A stretch of 50,934 nt of DNA from CAISIP01 sp043759735 (GCA_043759735.1 JAYUQC010000269.1:1-50934), one strand, 5' to 3'; positions 16,817 through 25,825 are shown, counted from the stretch's first letter. A program made the numbers and translations. The notes: generated by a model not told the origin, from the sequence alone.

Positions 16817-17674
16817 TCATCCTTTTACGGTGCCGGCGGTCAGGCCGGCGATCAGATACTTCTGTACCAGAATGACAAAGACCAGAATCGGCATCAGCTG
16901 CAGCGTCGCCGCCGCGAACAGGATGCCCCAATCGACACCGTCGATAGCGCCGACCATCTCGGAGATGACCAGCGGCGCGGTCTTGGCATCGACCGCAGTG
17001 AAGATGAATGCGAACAAAAAGTCGTTCCACGCAAATACCATGATGAACACCGAGGTGGCGATCAACCCGGCGTAGGACAGTGGCAGCACGATGAGCCACA
17101 AGGTCTGGAACAGGCCGGCGCCGTCGATTGCGGCCGCCTCCTCCAGTTCACGTGGCAACTGGTCTATGAAGGCCTTCATGATCCAGGTACCCAGGCTGAG
17201 AAAAAACGCGCAATACAGAATCACCAGCACGGTACGGGTGTCGTTGAGCAGCAGCCAGTTGACGGCGGGAAACAATGGCAGTGTGATGACGATCGGCGGT
17301 AGCAGCCGCACCAGTATCATGAAGAACGCCGACGCGGTGAGCAGCCTGCCGTCGCGCCGCGAATACACATACCCTGCCAGAAACGACACCACCAGCGTCA
17401 GCGCAGTGGCACACAGGGCAATGACCAGGCTGTTGGCCAGGTTGTGGAAGAAGTCCGGCCAGCGCTCCCACAGGTTGACGTAGTTGCGCGTCGTCAGCGA
17501 CAGCAAGCTGCCGCCGCCAAAGATGTCCCGTGGTGGGCGCAGTGACGACATCACCACCAGCAGGATCGGGAAACCCGACCACAACATGACCGCTGCCAGC
17601 GCCAGCATGCGCAGCGCATGCATCAGCCAGCGGCCAGCGCGGCGCAGGGTCAACGGGCGCCTAGGTCCGGCCAT
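16817..17674 (-). CDS. ABC transporter permease (MalG-type)
   Basis: A 285-aa inner-membrane permease of the carbohydrate-uptake (CUT1) family with six predicted helices. The EAA loop EEAAAIDGAGLFQTLWLIVL, which docks the ATPase, is present. The ATG at 17674 is preferred over the upstream TTG; it gives a 14-bp overlap with the preceding permease gene. It pairs with that permease and with the binding protein at 19626-20909. No ATPase gene is in the operon, so the complex probably borrows a shared MsmK/UgpC-type ATPase encoded elsewhere. Confidence 0.92.
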   Translation of the reverse strand: MAGPRRPLTLRRAGRWLMHALRMLALAAVMLWSGFPILLVVMSSLRPPRDIFGGGSLLSLTTRNYVNLWERWPDFFHNLANSLVIALCATALTLVVSFLAGYVYSRRDGRLLTASAFFMILVRLLPPIVITLPLFPAVNWLLLNDTRTVLVILYCAFFLSLGTWIMKAFIDQLPRELEEAAAIDGAGLFQTLWLIVLPLSYAGLIATSVFIMVFAWNDFLFAFIFTAVDAKTAPLVISEMVGAIDGVDWGILFAAATLQLMPILVFVILVQKYLIAGLTAGTVKG

Positions 17675-18533
17675 GTGCAAACATCCTGCGGTACATCTGC
17701 CAGATGTACCATGAACCCATCAACAGGGACGCTATCAGCATCAGCCAGCCAGTAGCCGCCGCCGCACCGAAGTCGGCATAGCGGAACGCCTGCCGGTACA
17801 GGTAGACCGCCAGCACCTCGGTCGTGCGTGCCGGCCCGCCCCCGGTCAGCAACCAGACCTCGGAAAAAATCCGGAACGCGAAGATGTACCGGAACACCAG
17901 CGCGACCAGCATCGCCGGCACCAGCAGTGGCACGGTGATATAGCGGAACTTGCGCCAGGCACCGGCGCCGTCGACCTGCGCGGCCTCGTACAACTCGCGC
18001 GGAATGCCGAGCAACGCGGTGTACAGCAGGATGAAGGTGAACGGAAGGTGGTGCCAGATCGACAACAGTACCACCATGGCCAATCCATGTGAGGGCTCGA
18101 CCGCCCAGTCCAGGGTCGGCAAACCCAGCGCCCGCAACGCCAGCGTGACCGGACCGGCATAGGGCTCGGTCATGTATTTGAAGATCACCACCGCGACCAC
18201 CTCGCTGATCGCATACGGTGCCAGCACGACCGCGATCATGACGCGGCGCCAGGGAATCCAGCCGGCAAAAAGCATCGCCACTGCCAGCGCAAGCAGGAAC
18301 TCTCCGAACACCACTGCGTTGACGACGATCGCGGTATTGAGTGTCGCGGTCCAGAAATACGGATCCGCCAATACGGTGGCATAGTTCGAAAAGCCTACCC
18401 AGACCGGACTCTGGCCGTAGCTGGACCTGGTCAGGCTGAGCCAGAACACATACAGCGAGGGCACGAACAGCAGCACGGTCAGCAGCGCCTGGGCCGGAAA
18501 CACCAGGCCCCAGTCGCGCGCCGAAGGTTTCAC
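17661..18533 (-). CDS. ABC transporter permease (MalF-type)
   Basis: A 290-aa permease of the CUT1 sugar-uptake family, starting VKPSARDWGLVFPAQALLTV from a GTG at 18533. Six membrane helices and the EAA loop YEAAQVDGAGAWRKFRYITV are visible. It probably heterodimerises with the following MalG-type permease. No strong ribosome site is seen; a perfect 7-bp hairpin lies 9-26 bp upstream of the start codon. Confidence 0.9.
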   Translation of the reverse strand: MKPSARDWGLVFPAQALLTVLLFVPSLYVFWLSLTRSSYGQSPVWVGFSNYATVLADPYFWTATLNTAIVVNAVVFGEFLLALAVAMLFAGWIPWRRVMIAVVLAPYAISEVVAVVIFKYMTEPYAGPVTLALRALGLPTLDWAVEPSHGLAMVVLLSIWHHLPFTFILLYTALLGIPRELYEAAQVDGAGAWRKFRYITVPLLVPAMLVALVFRYIFAFRIFSEVWLLTGGGPARTTEVLAVYLYRQAFRYADFGAAAATGWLMLIASLLMGSWYIWQMYRRMFAHGRT

Positions 18534-18541
18534 CGGTCCAC

Positions 18542-18559
18542 ACGGTAGCGCTCTACCGT
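18542..18559. promoter_or_regulatory. Perfect hairpin/operator-like palindrome before permease gene
   Basis: ACGGTAG (18542-18548), CGCT, CTACCGT (18553-18559): perfect 7-bp arms around a 4-nt loop, in the 76-bp gap between the desulfhydrase and MalF-type permease genes. It could be an internal operator, an RNA stem that limits translation, or an mRNA-processing site that sets different levels of binding protein and permeases. Confidence 0.4.
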
Positions 18560-18609
18560 ATGCATGCTGGTAAGTGCCCCCAGCCCTGCGGCAGATGCCA
18601 GGCGCGCCG

Positions 18610-19629
18610 TCATAGCGCCTGCGCCACCTGAGCCGCATGCGCGAACAGGCCCGGCGCGCCACCCGAATGGAAGAACACCACCGGCGCATCGCCGGCCCAC
18701 GCGCGCTCGCCCAACTGCGCCAGCAATCCCGCCATGGCCTTGCCGGTGTAGACCGGGTCGAGCACGATGCCTTGCGCGCGACCGGCGAGCAGCAGTGCCT
18801 GCATGCCGGTCGGCGACGGCTGGCCGTAACCGCCGCCCAGGTGGCGGTCATCGATATCGAAATCGGACGCACCGACCGTGACCGCCAAGCCAAGCAATCG
18901 CGCCGCCGCATTCGCGCGCTCGACAATCAGCGGCCGGATGAAGTCGGCGCTGCGCTGCACCGAAACGCCCACAACGCGGGTTTTCAACCCCAGTGCCTTG
19001 AACGCCAGCACGACGCCGGCCACCGTCAACCCGGACCCACAGGCCAGGAACACGGCCTGGGGTTCGATACCGGCTTGGGCGAACTGGCGCGCCATCTCCT
19101 GCCCGCCGTCGACCATGGCCGCCGCGCCCAGCGTACCGGTGGGTCCCGGCAGGTGCAACACATGGGTTTGCAAACCGCGCGCCTGCAGGTCAGCCACGAA
19201 GCGCTCCAGGGCGGGTGCAATCACCGGGTCGTAGGGATCACGGGTGTCGATGAACCGGACTTCGGCGCCAAACACCCGATCGAGCAGGAAGTTGCCCTGC
19301 ATCGGCTCCGTTCCATCACCTCGCAGCAGCAGGCCGGCATGAATGCCCAGCATTGCGCAGGCCGCCGCGCAGGCACGGCAAAAGTTCGACTGCACCGCAG
19401 CTGTCGTGACCACCGCCTGCGCGCCGGCCGCTATGGCGTCCGCCAGCAGGAACTCGAGTTGGCGTGCCTTGTTGCCCCCCAGGGCCAGGCCGCTGAGATC
19501 TTCACGCTTGAGCCAGATCGGCGGACCGCCGACCTGCCCGGACAGGCGCAGCGCAGGCTCCAGCGGTGTTGGCAATTGGGCCAGGCGAACCCGCGGCAAG
19601 CGGGCCGTCAGGCTCGCCGCGTCGGTCAC
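18610..19629 (-). CDS. D-cysteine desulfhydrase / ACC deaminase-like PLP enzyme
   Basis: A 339-aa fold-type II PLP enzyme. The cofactor lysine is Lys54 in LALGGNKARQLEFL; the QSNFCRACAAACA helix and the late HSGGAPGLFA motif are typical of DcyD and 1-aminocyclopropane-1-carboxylate deaminase homologues. It releases ammonia (with H2S or 2-oxobutyrate) from D-cysteine-like or cyclopropanoid amino acids. The GTG start overlaps the stop of the binding-protein gene (GTGA). Its place inside an ABC operon suggests the imported compound is, or yields, such an amino acid. Confidence 0.88.
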   Translation of the reverse strand: MTDAASLTARLPRVRLAQLPTPLEPALRLSGQVGGPPIWLKREDLSGLALGGNKARQLEFLLADAIAAGAQAVVTTAAVQSNFCRACAAACAMLGIHAGLLLRGDGTEPMQGNFLLDRVFGAEVRFIDTRDPYDPVIAPALERFVADLQARGLQTHVLHLPGPTGTLGAAAMVDGGQEMARQFAQAGIEPQAVFLACGSGLTVAGVVLAFKALGLKTRVVGVSVQRSADFIRPLIVERANAAARLLGLAVTVGASDFDIDDRHLGGGYGQPSPTGMQALLLAGRAQGIVLDPVYTGKAMAGLLAQLGERAWAGDAPVVFFHSGGAPGLFAHAAQVAQAL

Positions 19630-20909
19630 GGCAACAATGGCTTGACCCGCCTGGCCACATCGTCCATTGCCAGCGCGACACCCTTGCGGCCAAGCACCGC
19701 GGCCTGCAGTTCCTCGACGAAGATGTCGCCGGCCTTGGCCGCGTTGTCGAACGCCGGTATCGGCACACGGGCCACCTTGAGCGTCGCCGCCTCGGCAGCG
19801 GAATACGGAATCCGGGATGCGAAGCCGGCATCCTTGTAGGTCGATGCGCGCACCGGCCCGTTGCCATTGAGCGCGGCCTTCAACGTATTTGGCTTGGACG
19901 ACAGTTCCTTGATCAGGCTCCAGGCAATGGCCTTGTTGCGCGCACTCCTGGGAATGCACATCGACCAGAACTCGGTCTTGGCCGGCGCTGCGTCCGGGAA
20001 CTTGCTCCTGAGGTCGCGCGAGGCCGGCAGCGCCATCACCTTGATATCGCCCGGGTGCTTGGATTTTTCCTTGTCGTTGTAGAACTGGGTGCGGCCAAAA
20101 GACGTGATCGTCATTGCCACGCGCCCGGTCTGCATCCAGGTGTTGACCTCCTCGCCCTTGATCGCGGTCCAGTTGCGCGGAATCACGCCGGCCGCGTAGA
20201 AATCGCGCATGGTCTGCACCGCGCGCAGCATCGCGGGCTCGTTGACGCCCAGTTTGAAATCACCGGTGATGAAGTCGCCGTTGTAGGCGCGCGCCATGTC
20301 GATCACGTTGGGATAGTTGTCCCCCTCGATCAAGAAGCCGAACACCTGGCTGCCGTCGGCACGGGTGAAGGTAAGCCTTTTCGCCGCGTCGATCACTTCC
20401 TCGAAGGTCTTCGGGATCGGAACGCCCTTTTCCTTGAAGATGGCCTCGTTGTAGTGAAAGCCGGTAGTCGCATGGCGGTGCGGCACAGCGTATAGCTTGC
20501 CACCAAATTTCATAGCGGCCACCAGCCCGGGGAACATGTCGGCTGGGTCTTCCAGTGGATCGGCCTTCATCAGCGCGTCGAGCGGCTCCAGCAGATTGGA
20601 CACATTGGGCGTAGCCCGGGTGTTGAGCAAAAACCCGAGGTCGACCGATGTCGAGGCCAGGCTGGCCTCGCGAAACAGACGTTCATGCAACGGCCCGGTA
20701 TCGAGCGTGACCCAGTCGATCGCAATGCCGGTGCGGCGGGACCATTCGGCGGTGGCGTCACCACCTTTTTCACCGGTGAGCACGGAGCGGTGCACCCGAT
20801 GCGACAGTATCGTCAGCTTCTCCGGCTTGGCCTGCGCCCACGGTTCGGCTGCAATGGACAAGGACGAGAGCGCAGTACCGGCCTGCAGTAGTTCGCGACG
20901 GTTCAACAT
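19626..20909 (-). CDS. ABC transporter substrate-binding protein (sugar type)
   Basis: A 427-aa extracellular solute-binding protein of the family 1/MalE type. The N-terminus MLNRRELLQAGTALSSLS has twin arginines and a short hydrophobic stretch ending in AWAQA-like residues (PWAQA), so a Tat or Sec signal is likely. Mature landmarks include FGGKLYAVPHR and YNEAIFKEKGVPIPKTFEE, typical of CUT1 binding proteins. First gene of the 14614-20909 operon. The ligand is unknown; the downstream amidohydrolase and D-cysteine-desulfhydrase-like enzymes argue against a plain sugar. Confidence 0.9.
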   Translation of the reverse strand: MLNRRELLQAGTALSSLSIAAEPWAQAKPEKLTILSHRVHRSVLTGEKGGDATAEWSRRTGIAIDWVTLDTGPLHERLFREASLASTSVDLGFLLNTRATPNVSNLLEPLDALMKADPLEDPADMFPGLVAAMKFGGKLYAVPHRHATTGFHYNEAIFKEKGVPIPKTFEEVIDAAKRLTFTRADGSQVFGFLIEGDNYPNVIDMARAYNGDFITGDFKLGVNEPAMLRAVQTMRDFYAAGVIPRNWTAIKGEEVNTWMQTGRVAMTITSFGRTQFYNDKEKSKHPGDIKVMALPASRDLRSKFPDAAPAKTEFWSMCIPRSARNKAIAWSLIKELSSKPNTLKAALNGNGPVRASTYKDAGFASRIPYSAAEAATLKVARVPIPAFDNAAKAGDIFVEELQAAVLGRKGVALAMDDVARRVKPLLP

Positions 20910-21097
20910 GGTTGTGCCTTCCTCGTGCTGGGATGCTGCGGGATCCGCGCCGGCATCCGGCACGCTCCTGACGGGGCATCCTAGCAGTTGGAACGCGATC
21001 CGAAAAGGGCCGCTTCGTTTCGGCTGCTGAAACCGGCAGGCCGCGGCTGCAGCCGGATCGGGCCGAGACCACCGGCACCCGACGTTCAGTCAGCCGA

Positions 21098-22309
21098 TCA
21101 CGGGGCCCGGACTGCCGATGGCGCCATTGGCATGGGCGCCAGCGCCTTCATCGTCTTGGCCGCACTGGTGTAGCCACCGTCACCCCCATCGACGAAATGC
21201 ACATGCAGGCCGTCCGCGGCAGCCGTGACGATACAGGTCATCAACGCGGTCTGCGACACGTTCATGCCGTAGCGCAGCTTGCCGCCAGCCAGCTGCTGGT
21301 CCAGGTAGGCCTTGATCGCCGCGATACAGTCTTGCGGGCAATCGATGACGAAGCTGACGGTGTCATCATGCTTGCAAAAGTCGGTGTTGCTGGAGACCTC
21401 ATCCACATATTGCCGGGGGTCGAATCCACCCACCGGCTTGCCGAACAGGAATATCAGGCGCGCTACGAGTGTGCCTGCCAGAACCCGCAGCACCGCGGTC
21501 CATAGCCAGCCGCCATGCCGGCTGGCCTGGGCCTCGAGCAGCAGGCCCTTGGTCGGCCAGCCCATCGACAGCGTTTCGGGTCGCACCGGCTTCGCCGCCC
21601 CGCCCTGACGCGCCAGTCGCATCACTTGGGCATGCACAGCGCCGGCGTCAGCAGCGCCCTGGATGATCAGCGTCAGCATGCGGCCTCGGCCAGACTGCAA
21701 CGGGTTCCAGCGGCAGGACAGTCCGTCCAGATCGACCGGGACACCGTCGTCGAGTTCGGCTGGCACTGCGACACGCGCGATCAATGCCGGCTCTCCGCGT
21801 CCGCGTACCGCGCTTTCCAGAAATCCCACGCCACCGCCGAGAAAAACGCCAAAGCTGTTGCCTGGCGTAGGCTCGAACCGGCCTACCCGCAACTCGCTGC
21901 CAAACTGGCGCAACACGCCGACCGGACAAATTCCGATCCGCAACTGCATGCCGAACTCGCGCTGTGCAAAGCCGCGCACCCGGGCCAGCGCCTGCCGCGC
22001 AACCTGCGCATGTGCGGGCGGCACCATCACCACCGAGCCGTCGCCACCGAACAGGAATGGCAACCGGGTGGGTGCGCACAGGTTCTTCAACGCCGCAATC
22101 GCCATTGCGGCGACAAAATTGACGGTTTTGTGTTGTCCAGCGGCCACCGCCTGCGTCGAGCCGACGATGTCGGTAACGACCAGTTCCCAGTCGTCAGGCG
22201 CGTCCCGATAGCGGGTGGTATCGAAGGTGTCGCCGGCTTGCACCAGCACGGGCAGATTGGCGAAAAAATCGTCACCGGAAGACGCAGCAGTGGTGTCGGG
22301 TCGGTCCAT
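21098..22309 (-). CDS. DUF3095 protein, nucleotidyl-cyclase-like
   Basis: A 403-aa cytoplasmic protein of the DUF3095 type. The N-terminal part has VVTDIVGSTQAVAAGQHK and, later, PFLFGGDGSVVMVPP, which resemble the two metal-binding aspartate loops of class III adenylate/guanylate cyclases. A hydrophobic stretch (LRVLAGTLVARLIFLFG) lies mid-protein. A nucleotide second-messenger function is inferred from these motifs and has not been shown for the family as far as I know. The ATG at 22309 begins MDRPDTTAASSGDDFFANLP. Confidence 0.75.
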   Translation of the reverse strand: MDRPDTTAASSGDDFFANLPVLVQAGDTFDTTRYRDAPDDWELVVTDIVGSTQAVAAGQHKTVNFVAAMAIAALKNLCAPTRLPFLFGGDGSVVMVPPAHAQVARQALARVRGFAQREFGMQLRIGICPVGVLRQFGSELRVGRFEPTPGNSFGVFLGGGVGFLESAVRGRGEPALIARVAVPAELDDGVPVDLDGLSCRWNPLQSGRGRMLTLIIQGAADAGAVHAQVMRLARQGGAAKPVRPETLSMGWPTKGLLLEAQASRHGGWLWTAVLRVLAGTLVARLIFLFGKPVGGFDPRQYVDEVSSNTDFCKHDDTVSFVIDCPQDCIAAIKAYLDQQLAGGKLRYGMNVSQTALMTCIVTAAADGLHVHFVDGGDGGYTSAAKTMKALAPMPMAPSAVRAP

Positions 22310-22421
22310 GCGGTTGGTCGTTTGAAGGCGAAGTATCCAGTTCAGGCAGCCCGTGGTCAAGCACGAGCCAAGGCCGGTTTCAGGCCTGGGGTCGATGGCG
22401 CAACTGCGCTGCGTGGCCGTA

Positions 22422-22835
22422 TCAGGGTAACAGCCTGGAACGGGATGACTTGGTTTCAGAACGTTGCGCCTTGTCCTCCAGCCGGCGCCGCACCGATCCA
22501 CGCGTAGGCCGCGTCGGACGACGCACGCGCGGCGGCTGCGCCACACTGAGAACCAGTTCATGCAGCCGTGCAAAGGCGTCCATGCGGTTCTGATCCTGCG
22601 TTCGGTGCGACTGGGCCTTGATGATCAGCACGCCATGCTGGGTGATGCGCTTGTCGCGCAATGCCAGCAGCCGCTGCTTGACGTCGTCCGGAAGGCTGGA
22701 GGCCGGGATATCAAAGCGCAGATGGATGGCGCTGGAGACCTTGTTGACGTTCTGACCACCGGCGCCCTGAGCCCGTACCGCGGTGGTTTCGACTTCGGAC
22801 TCGTCGATCTGCAGGGATGGTGCGGTGTCGGCCAT
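22422..22835 (-). CDS. arfB: Alternative ribosome-rescue peptidyl-tRNA hydrolase ArfB
   Basis: A 137-aa class I release-factor-like protein without stop-codon recognition domains. The catalytic GGQ is at residues 26-28 (GAGGQNVNKVSSAIHL). The basic C-terminal tail (RRPTRPTRGSVRRRLEDKAQ then RSETKSSRSRLL) fits the ArfB/YaeJ tail that senses an empty mRNA channel. It releases nascent chains from ribosomes stalled at mRNA 3' ends. Start at 22835; the longer frame upstream is unlike the family. Confidence 0.94.
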   Translation of the reverse strand: MADTAPSLQIDESEVETTAVRAQGAGGQNVNKVSSAIHLRFDIPASSLPDDVKQRLLALRDKRITQHGVLIIKAQSHRTQDQNRMDAFARLHELVLSVAQPPRVRRPTRPTRGSVRRRLEDKAQRSETKSSRSRLLP

Positions 22836-23011
22836 GGGCAGGCACTGTACACGGACCATGCACCGCGCGGCACCCGGCGAATCCATCGCCACTGCCGCTG
22901 CCGTGCACCTGCCATCTGCCTGGAGTGGCAAGAGCCGGTTTCGCACGGTGCTAAGCTGATACACGCAAGGTACCCCACGCGCCGTTCTGCCACCCTCCAC
23001 GCTCAATATCC

Positions 23012-23956
23012 ATGTCCCAAAAACTCGACCGCGACGCCAAGGGCGTTTACCTGATCACCGTCACCCCGTTCACCGACAGCGGCGAACTCGATCTGGCCAG
23101 CACCGACCGCATGGTCGACTTCTATCTGGAGCGCGGCGCCACCGGACTCACGATCCTGGGCATCATGGGCGAGGCCACCAAGCTCACCGCGCAGGAGTCG
23201 CAGACCTTCGTCAAGCAGGTGCTGGCGCGCGTCAACGGCGCGGTGCCGGTGGTGGTCGGCGCCTCGGCGGTCGGGTTTGCGCCGATGCGCGAGCTCACCC
23301 GCAGCGTGATGGACATGGGCGCATCGGGCGTGATGGTGGCGCCCGCGTCCACCCTGCGCACCGACGACCAGATTCTGGCCTATTTCGCCATGGTCAGCGA
23401 GACGGTTGGAGGCGACGTGCCCTGGGTGCTGCAGGACCATCCGGTATCGACGGGCGTGCAGATGTCGACTCCGGTGGTGCTGAAAATCCTGCAAGCCTCG
23501 GCCAACTGCGTGATGCTCAAACACGAGGACTCACCGGGCCTGGCCAAGCTGTCCGCCATCCGTGTGGCCAGCGAACGCGGCGACGTGCCGCGGGTCTCCA
23601 TCCTGGCCGGCAATGGCGGTGGCCTGTTTCTGCCGGAGGAACTCAGCCGCGGCGCGGACGGCGCGATGACCGGCTTCGCCTACCCGGAAATGATGGTCGG
23701 CGTCTGCCAGGCGCATGCGGCCGGTGAGCTGGAACGCGCGCACGACATCTTCGACGCCTACCTGCCGCTGGCCCGCTACGAGCAGCAGAGCGGCATCGGA
23801 CTGGCAGTGCGCAAGTACCTGATGGTCCAGCGCGGCGCCATCACATCGGCGATGGTGCGCAAACCAGGGCCGAAACTGTCGGCGGCGGATGTCGCCGATA
23901 TCGAGCGGCTGGTGCGCCGGCAGCATGAACGCCTGGCTCAGCTGGGCGCTGCCTGA
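23012..23956 (+). CDS. DapA-superfamily lyase/synthase
   Basis: A 314-aa class I aldolase-type TIM-barrel of the dihydrodipicolinate synthase/N-acetylneuraminate lyase superfamily. The Schiff-base lysine is Lys170 (CVMLKHEDSPG); GIMGEATKLT (50-59) corresponds to the G-x-x-G-E substrate loop. The catalytic tyrosine of true DapA lies in a Y-N-x-P segment, but here that segment is VLQDHPVST with Gln141 at the Tyr position, so it is unlikely to be a classical DapA. It probably cleaves or forms a 2-oxo acid in a catabolic pathway. The neighbouring TRAP transporter is convergent. Confidence 0.85.
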   Translation: MSQKLDRDAKGVYLITVTPFTDSGELDLASTDRMVDFYLERGATGLTILGIMGEATKLTAQESQTFVKQVLARVNGAVPVVVGASAVGFAPMRELTRSVMDMGASGVMVAPASTLRTDDQILAYFAMVSETVGGDVPWVLQDHPVSTGVQMSTPVVLKILQASANCVMLKHEDSPGLAKLSAIRVASERGDVPRVSILAGNGGGLFLPEELSRGADGAMTGFAYPEMMVGVCQAHAAGELERAHDIFDAYLPLARYEQQSGIGLAVRKYLMVQRGAITSAMVRKPGPKLSAADVADIERLVRRQHERLAQLGAA

Positions 23957-24032
23957 CGCACCCGTTCGCGGCGCGGTCAGGGGCGCATTTGCCTCAGGTG
24001 GCCATGCCGCGGCCGCAAAAGATAAAGCGCCA

Positions 24033-25328
24033 TCATCCCGCATATCCAAACATCATCGGCACCCACAATACCAGCGCCGGAAAAAAGATCAGCAGGACCA
24101 GCGCAAACACCAGCGCGATCAGGAACGGCGTGATCTCCCGGATGATCTCGATCAGCGGGATGCCGGTCGTGCCATTGATGACGAACAGCAACACGCCATA
24201 CGGCGGCGTGATCAGCCCGATCATGCAATTGACCACCACCACGACACCGAAATGCACCAGGTCGATGCCCAAGGCCCTGGCGGTCACGACGAACAGCGGA
24301 ATGATGACCAGGATGATGGTCGTGGCGTCCAGGATGCAGCCCAGCAGCAGCAACAGCACGTTGACGCCGAGCATGAAGGCCATCGGCGTAATGTCCATGC
24401 CCAGCATCTGGTCGGCCAGCAACTTGGGAATGTTCTCCGACGCGACGATGTAGTTCAGGATCAACGCGCCGCCGATCACCAGGCCCACCGAGGCCGAGGA
24501 CTTGACGCTGTCGAGCATGATGTTGCGCAGCGTCCTGACCGACAACGAACGGTAGAAGAACGCTGCCAGTACCAAGGCATAGGCGGCCGCCACTGCGGCG
24601 GCCTCGGTCGGCGTGGTGGCGCCTCCATAAATGCCGTACAGCAGGATGACGGGCATCAGCAGCGCCGGAAAGGCGCGCGCCGTCAGCCCGGGTATCTCGC
24701 GCAACGGCACCACCTCGTCAGCAGCGAATCCGCGCTTGTGCGAGATGTAGGTATTCATCATCATCAACACCAGCCCCATCAACAGGCCCGGCACGATGCC
24801 ACCGAGGAACAGGTAGCCAATCGAGGTGTCGGATACCAGCGCATACAACACCATCGGAATCGACGGCGGGATGATCGGCCCGATGGTGGCCGACGCGGCG
24901 GTGATAGCTGCCGCATAGCCCCTGCTGTAACGGTTGTCCTTGACCATCATGCCGATGACAACCTTGCCGATGCCGGCCGCGTCCGCAACGGCGGAGCCTG
25001 ACATGCCGGAGAAGATCAGGCTCGAAACAATGTTGACATGGCCAAGGCCGCCCTTGAAGCGGCCAACGACCCCAACGCAAAAGCGCAACAGGCGCTCGCT
25101 GATGGCCCCGGCATTCATGATGTTCGCCGCGACGATGAACAGCGGCACTGCCAGCAGCACAAAGCTGTCGTACAGGCCGTAGCTGATCTGCTCGGCGGCG
25201 ATGCCGAGGTCCTGGCCTTTGAGGGCCAGGTAGACGACGGCGCCAATGATGATGGAGTGCGCGATGGGCGTGCCGATGGCGGCCAGCCCGAACAGCACGA
25301 CCAGGCACAGGGTGAAAGCAAGCGTCAT
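24033..25328 (-). CDS. TRAP transporter large permease (DctM type)
   Basis: A 431-aa polytopic membrane protein with about 12 hydrophobic segments. Landmarks include SGSAVADAAGIGKVVIGMM, IIPPSIPMVLYALVS and the late VNCMIGLITPPYGV, all characteristic of the DctM subunit that carries the sodium-coupled solute path. Its ATG overlaps the small permease stop (ATGA). With the DctQ- and DctP-type genes upstream it forms a complete TRAP uptake system for an organic acid. Confidence 0.95.
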   Translation of the reverse strand: MTLAFTLCLVVLFGLAAIGTPIAHSIIIGAVVYLALKGQDLGIAAEQISYGLYDSFVLLAVPLFIVAANIMNAGAISERLLRFCVGVVGRFKGGLGHVNIVSSLIFSGMSGSAVADAAGIGKVVIGMMVKDNRYSRGYAAAITAASATIGPIIPPSIPMVLYALVSDTSIGYLFLGGIVPGLLMGLVLMMMNTYISHKRGFAADEVVPLREIPGLTARAFPALLMPVILLYGIYGGATTPTEAAAVAAAYALVLAAFFYRSLSVRTLRNIMLDSVKSSASVGLVIGGALILNYIVASENIPKLLADQMLGMDITPMAFMLGVNVLLLLLGCILDATTIILVIIPLFVVTARALGIDLVHFGVVVVVNCMIGLITPPYGVLLFVINGTTGIPLIEIIREITPFLIALVFALVLLIFFPALVLWVPMMFGYAG

Positions 25329-25825
25329 ATCGTGGGCGCCGCGTCAAACTGCGGTTCAGCGAGTTCGTTGCGGAGGATCTGGCGCAGGCGCAGCGCATAG
25401 ATCACGATCGTACCGACCATGAACAGAAGAAAGAAGCTGAACACATAGGCCAGCGGAATACGCAGCGTGGCGCTTTTCTTGATGGTCAGGAAACTGACCC
25501 AATCCCAGGTGGCCGGCAGCGACACCAGCATCGCCAAGATGATGGCCAGCGCCGAGACGATGCCGAAAACCTTGCGCAGTCCCGGACTGACGATGTTGTA
25601 GAGCATGTCGAACGCGATGTGGTCCCGGTGGCGCAGGCAAAAGGCCGATCCCCAGAACACGGTCCACAGCCAGGTCGTCAGGCTGAGCTCCAGCGTCCAC
25701 GGCAGCGGGTAATTGACGACATAGCGCGCGGTGATCTGCACGACGAAGGCCAAAAACATGGCGGTGAGCAAGCCCACCGCCACGTCATCGGCCCTCGCCT
25801 GCCACCAGTCAGACCTGGTTCGCAT
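25325..25825 (-). CDS. TRAP transporter small permease (DctQ type)
   Basis: A 166-aa membrane protein with four predicted helices. The WTLELSLTTWLWTVFWGSAF and RHRDHIAFDMLYN segments are the standard DctQ landmarks. It forms the membrane complex with the DctM-type subunit, to which it is translationally coupled. The gene lies 27 bp after the DctP-type binding-protein gene. Confidence 0.93.
   Translation of the reverse strand: MRTRSDWWQARADDVAVGLLTAMFLAFVVQITARYVVNYPLPWTLELSLTTWLWTVFWGSAFCLRHRDHIAFDMLYNIVSPGLRKVFGIVSALAIILAMLVSLPATWDWVSFLTIKKSATLRIPLAYVFSFFLLFMVGTIVIYALRLRQILRNELAEPQFDAAPTI

Noticed and set aside
17650..18543. Alternative minus-strand frame over the MalF-type permease
   Set aside because: Arg/Gly/Ala-rich shadow; the other frame gives membrane helices and the EAA loop.
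23889..25001. 370-codon plus-strand His/Gln/Asp-rich frame opposite the DctM-type gene
   Set aside because: The composition is the complement of membrane-helix codons; no family matches and the TRAP gene is certain.
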